Part shown: one piece after another, positions 60,195 through 64,000 of the stretch
Layout: each line of letters begins with the position of its first letter
Numbering within the stretch: position 1 is the first letter of the stretch
Assembly: GCF_038502225.1 (NCBI RefSeq)
Contig: NW_027196451.1
Coordinates: forward strand, 26,762 to 90,761
DNA length: 64,000 bases
Source of the DNA: Cherax quadricarinatus
Taxonomy: Eukaryota; Arthropoda; Malacostraca; Decapoda; Parastacidae
Reading direction: 5' to 3'
Translations under genes and position numbers: made by a program
The notes under the pieces: model-generated
The model's input: only the letters and a program-made list of their open reading frames with translations
Database searches by the model: none
Told to the model about the DNA's origin: nothing

Positions 60195-63100
60195 CGAGAA
60201 ATAATAAGTCCTGCCTGCCGGTTTCCCTGAACCCCTTCATAAATGTTACTTTGCTCACACTCCAACAGCACGTCAAGTGTTAAAAACCATTTGTCTCCAT
60301 TCACTCCTATCAAACACGCTCACGCATGCTTGCTGGAAGTCCAAGCCCCTCGCACACAAAACCTCATTTACCCCCTCCCTCCAACCTTTCCTAGGCCGAC
60401 CCCTACCCCGCCTTCCTTCCACTACAGACTGATACACTCTTGAAGTCATTCTGTTTCGCTCCATTCTCTCTACATGTCCGAACCACCTCAACAACCCTTC
60501 CTTAGCCCTCTGGACAACAGTTTTGGTAATCCCGCACCTCCTCCTAACTTCCAAACTACGAATTCTCTGCATTATATTCACACCACACATTGCCCTCAGA
60601 CATGACATCTCCACTGCCTCCAGCCTTCTCCTCGCTGCAACATTCATCACCAATGCTTCACACCCATATAGGAGCGTTGGTAAAACTTTACTCTCATACA
60701 TTCCCCTCTTTGCTTCCAAGGACAAAGTTCTTTGTCTCCACAGACTTCTATTGCACCACTCACCCTTTTCCCCTCATCAATTCTATGATTCACCTCATAT
60801 TTCATAGACCCATCCGCTGACACGTCCGCTCCCAAATATCTGAATACATTCACCTCCTCCATACTCTTTCCCTCCAGTCTGATATCCAATCTTTCATCAC
60901 CTAATCTTTTTGTTATCCTCATAACCTTACTCTTTCCTGTATTCACTTTTAATTTTCTTCTTTTGCATACCCTACCAAATTCATCCACCAACTTCTGCAA
61001 CTTCTCTTCAGAATCTCCCAAGAGCACAGTGTCATCAGCAAAGAGCAACTGTGACAACTCCCACTTTATGTGTGATTCTTTATCTTTTAACTCCACGCCT
61101 CTTGCCAAGACCCTTGCATTTACTTCTCTTACAACCCCATCTATAAATATATTAAACAACCACGGTGACATCACACATCCTTGTCTAAGGCCTACTTTTA
61201 CTGGGAAATAATTTCCCTCTTTCCTGCATACTCTAACTTGAGCCTCACTATCCTCGTAAAAACTCTTCACTGCTTTCAGTAACCTACCTCCTACACCATA
61301 AACCTGCAACATCTGCCAAATTGCCCCCCCTATCCACTCTGTCATACGCCTTTTCCAAATCCATAAATGCCACAAAGGCCTCTTTAGCCTTATCTAAATA
61401 CTGTTCACTTATCTGTTTCACTGTAAACACCTGGTCCACACACCCCCTACCTTTCCTAAAGCCTCCTTGTTCATCTGCTATCCTATTCTCCGTCTTACTC
61501 TTAATTCTTTCAGTAATAACTACCGTACACTTTACCAGGTATACTCAACAAACTTATCCCCCTATAATTTTTGCACTCTCTTTTGTCCCCTTTGCCTTTA
61601 TACAAAGAAACTATGCATGCTCTCTGCCAATCCCAAGGTACCTTACCCTCTTCCATACATTTATTAAATAATTGCATCAACCACTCCAAAACTATATCCC
61701 CACCTGCTTTTAACATTTCTATCTTTATCCCATCAATCCTGGCTGCCTTACCCCCTTTCATTTTACATATTGCCTCACGAACTTCCCCCACACTCACAAC
61801 TGGCTCTTCCTCACTCCTACAAGATGTTATTCCTCCTTGCCCTATACACGAAATCACAGCTTCCCTATCTTCATCAACATTTAACAATTCCTCAAAATAT
61901 TCCCTCCATCATCCCCATTTAATAACTCTCCTCTCCTATTTTTAACTGACAAATCCATTTGTTCTCTAGGCTCTCTTAACTTGTTAATCTCACTCCAAAA
62001 CTTTTTCTTATTTTCAACAAAATTTGTTGATAACATCTCACCCACTCTCTCATTTGTTCTCTTTTTACATTGCTTCACCACTCTCTTAACCTCTCTCTTT
62101 TTCTCCATATGCTCTTCTTTCTTTGCAGCACTTCTACTTTGTAAAAACTTCTCATATGCTAACTTTTTCTCCCTTACTACTCTCTTTACATCATCATTCC
62201 ACCAATCGCTCCTCTTCCCTCCCGCACCCACCTTCCTGTAACCACAAACTTCTGCTGAACACTCCAACACTAAATTTTTAAACCTACCCCATACCTCTTC
62301 GACCCCATTGCCTATGCTCTCATTAGCCCATCTATCCTCCAATAGCTGTTTATATCTTGCCCTAACTGCCTCCTCTTTTAGTTTATAAACCTTCACCTCT
62401 CTCTTCCCTGATGCTTCTATTCTCCTTGTATCCCATCTACCTTTCACTCTCAGTGTAGCTACAACTAAAAAGTGATCTGATATATCTGTGGCCCCTCTAT
62501 AAACATGTACATCCTGAAGTCTACTTAACAGTCTTTTATCTACCAATACATAATCCAACAAACTACTGTCATTTCGCCCTACATCATATCTTGTATACTT
62601 ATTTATCCTCTTTTTCTTAAAATATGTATTACCTATAACTAAACCCCTTTCTATGCAAAGTTCAATCAAAGGGCTCCCATTATCATTTACACCTGGCACC
62701 CCAAACTTACCCACCACACCCTCTCTGAAAGTTTCTCCTACTTTAGCATTCATGTCCCCTTCCACAATTACTCTCTCACTTGGTTCAAAAGCTCCTATAC
62801 ATTCACTTAACATCTACCAAAATCTCTCTCTCTCTCTTCTACATTCCTCTCTTCTCCGTGTACATACACTTTTATTATGACCCACTTTTCGCATCCAACC
62901 TTTACTTTAATCCACATAATTCTTGAATTTACACATTCATATTCTCTTTTCTCCTTCCATAACTGATCCTTCAACATTACTGCTACCTCTTTCTTTGCTC
63001 TAACTCTCTCAGATACTCCAGATTTAATCCCGTTTATTTCCCCCCACCGAAACTCACCTACTCCCTTCAGCTTTGTTTCGCTTAGGGCCAGGACATCCAA

Positions 63101-63322
63101 CTTCTTTTCATTCATAACATCAGCAATCGTCTGTTTCTTGTCATCAGCACTACATCCACTTACATTCAAGCATCCCAGTTTTATAAAGTTATTCTTCTTC
63201 TCTTTTTTAGCAAATGTCTACAGGAGAAGGGGTTACTAGCCCATTGTTCCCGGCATTTTAGTCGCCTCATACGACACGCATGACCTACGGAGGAAAGATT
63301 CTTTTCCACTTCCCGATGGACA
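60195..63322 (-). mobile_element. RTE-type LINE, nearly full-length, inverted (copy 5)
   Basis: The same family as copy 4; the last 150 residues differ at only about eight positions. The 3' UTR is cut at about 60200 by PLE 2, while the 5' end extends beyond copy 4 with a leader containing CATTTTAGTCGCCTCATACG (63251-63270), a conserved part of this family from memory. Several frameshifts make it dead. Confidence 0.9.
60273..63178 (-). pseudogene. RTE endonuclease-reverse transcriptase with several frameshifts
   Basis: Pieces in order: 63169-62807 (NVSGCSADDKKQ, LALSETKLKG), 62813-61881 (VEGDMNAKVG in place of VVGDLNAKVG, LLDYVLVDKRLL, ISDHFLVVATL, then the basic linker), 61887-61510 (ARIDGIKIEMLKAGG, NYRGISLLSIPGKVYG), 61375-60647 (GGAIWQMLQVYGVGG, GLRQGCVMSPWLF, LLFADDTVLLGD) and 60725-60273 (LLYGCEALVMN, RWFGHVERMERNRM). 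The frame changes at each junction, the worst around 61500-61380, where the FRKGRGCVDQ region is split. FADD is intact. The protein as it stands could not be made. Confidence 0.88.
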
Positions 63323-63325
63323 ATA

Positions 63326-63354
63326 TTTATTTATTTATTTATTTATTTATTTAC
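63326..63354. repeat. (ATTT)n, probable tail of the LINE to its right
   Basis: Seven TTTA units. On the minus strand this is an (AAAT)n tail immediately after the LINE 3' end described next. Confidence 0.93.
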
Positions 63355-64000
63355 AATTTGAGCATACATATAGAGGTACAAAAAAATACAGATAAGAGCA
63401 GCATGCCAAAGCCACTTATACTATGCATAGCATTTCGGGCTGGCTTAAAATTAACTAAGCAATGATGAAATCAGTGATAATACATTATTGTAAACAGATA
63501 ACTATAAAGCACAAATGAGTATTACAAAGACAGGTCATATGGTTGCATGCATTGTTGTACATTCAGTCGTATGGAGTATTTTGTTAGGTAGTGTATTTAA
63601 AAAATAATAAAGTTAGATTGGGTTTTAGGTTTAACATTTATGTGATATAATTGTGAGAAACATTTAAGATATACAATTTATAAGGTTCAGTTATTCAGTA
63701 TTTATTTGGTTTTGGGTGAGTAAGTGATCTTTGAGAAGAGACTTGAATTTATAAACAGGTAGTGTTTCTTTTATATTTACAGGTAATGAATTCCAGATTT
63801 TAGGGCCTTTTATGTGCATTGAGTTTTTGCATAGTGTGAGATGGACACGAGGAACATCAAAGAGTGATCTGTGCCTTGTGTTATGGTCATGTGTTCTGTT
63901 GAGGTTGGCAAGGAGATGTTTGAGGGGAGGGTTAATATCAGAGTTAAGTGTTCTATGTATGTAATAGGTGCAGTAATAAGTATGGATGTTTTGTATGGTG
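63355..64000 (-). mobile_element. Jockey/CR1-like LINE 3' end (cut by window edge)
   Basis: The minus strand at about 63880-63715 reads RSLFDVPRVHLTLCKNSMHIKGPKIWNSLP (given here as its two parts RSLFDVPRVHLTLCK and GPKIWNSLPVNIKET), then VYKFKSLLKDHLLTQ. This is the typical C-terminus of a LINE reverse transcriptase, with P-IWN-LP followed by a final helix. A roughly 350-bp 3' UTR and an (AAAT)n tail follow. The polymerase core lies beyond the window. Confidence 0.75.

Overview
This window looks like non-genic, repeat-saturated DNA of a large arthropod genome, most likely a decapod crustacean such as a crayfish. That placement is inference. It rests on long (CA)n, (GA)n and (TA)n runs, several LINE clades and Penelope-like elements packed together, and interspersed repeats whose style I associate with decapod genomes. 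I found no host protein-coding gene, rRNA, genuine tRNA gene, CRISPR array or operon. Every coding signature belongs to a mobile element or to one decayed gene of an uncharacterised invertebrate family.

Layout. 1-940: 3' end of an RTE-type LINE, then a palindromic tRNA-derived SINE pair between (TA)n runs. 1441-16378: mostly tandem arrays (18-bp, 22-bp and 27-bp units, about 9 kb in all) with degenerate GTT/GCA-rich repeats and AT-rich unique DNA between them. 16468-21400: a nearly complete EN-RT LINE (two in-frame stops), an RTE remnant, and a decayed Penelope-like element (PLE) with a GIY-YIG domain and a hammerhead ribozyme motif. 21405-29151: a decayed CR1-type LINE and a Tx1/L1-type LINE, both on the minus strand; the latter keeps an intact 451-codon ORF1. 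29877-30255: a miniature PLE terminus and a SINE. 31877-42438: five CR1 copies head to tail, each running into (CA)n. 42600-47767: GA-rich repeats, an inverted CR1 copy, and 20-bp and 24-bp minisatellites. 48286-55625: a gag-like pseudogene with a CCHC knuckle, split by a tandem ribozyme-bearing element; RTE and Jockey/CR1-like pieces; a SINE inverted dimer; and a pseudogene of an unnamed family. 55947-63322: two closely related RTE copies tail to tail, with a PLE fragment between them. 63326-64000: 3' end of another LINE.

How the parts work together. The autonomous LINEs encode an apurinic-type endonuclease and a reverse transcriptase. The PLEs encode a reverse transcriptase and a GIY-YIG nuclease, and their termini carry hammerhead motifs. 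The strongest signal is a recurring insertion type: a forward copy of a PLE terminus or SINE with its complete 3' tail, joined to an inverted copy lacking that tail, the whole flanked by 9-13 bp target-site duplications. Four examples have recognisable duplications (21649, 29886, 32592, 52113), and two more (654, 54722) have the same shape. One has 261-bp arms that I could not tell apart by eye. This fits snap-back self-priming of the cDNA during target-primed reverse transcription. A second signal is that hammerhead motifs in at least three diverged sequence families share one extra nucleotide between the first conserved box and stem II. All alignments were done by eye.
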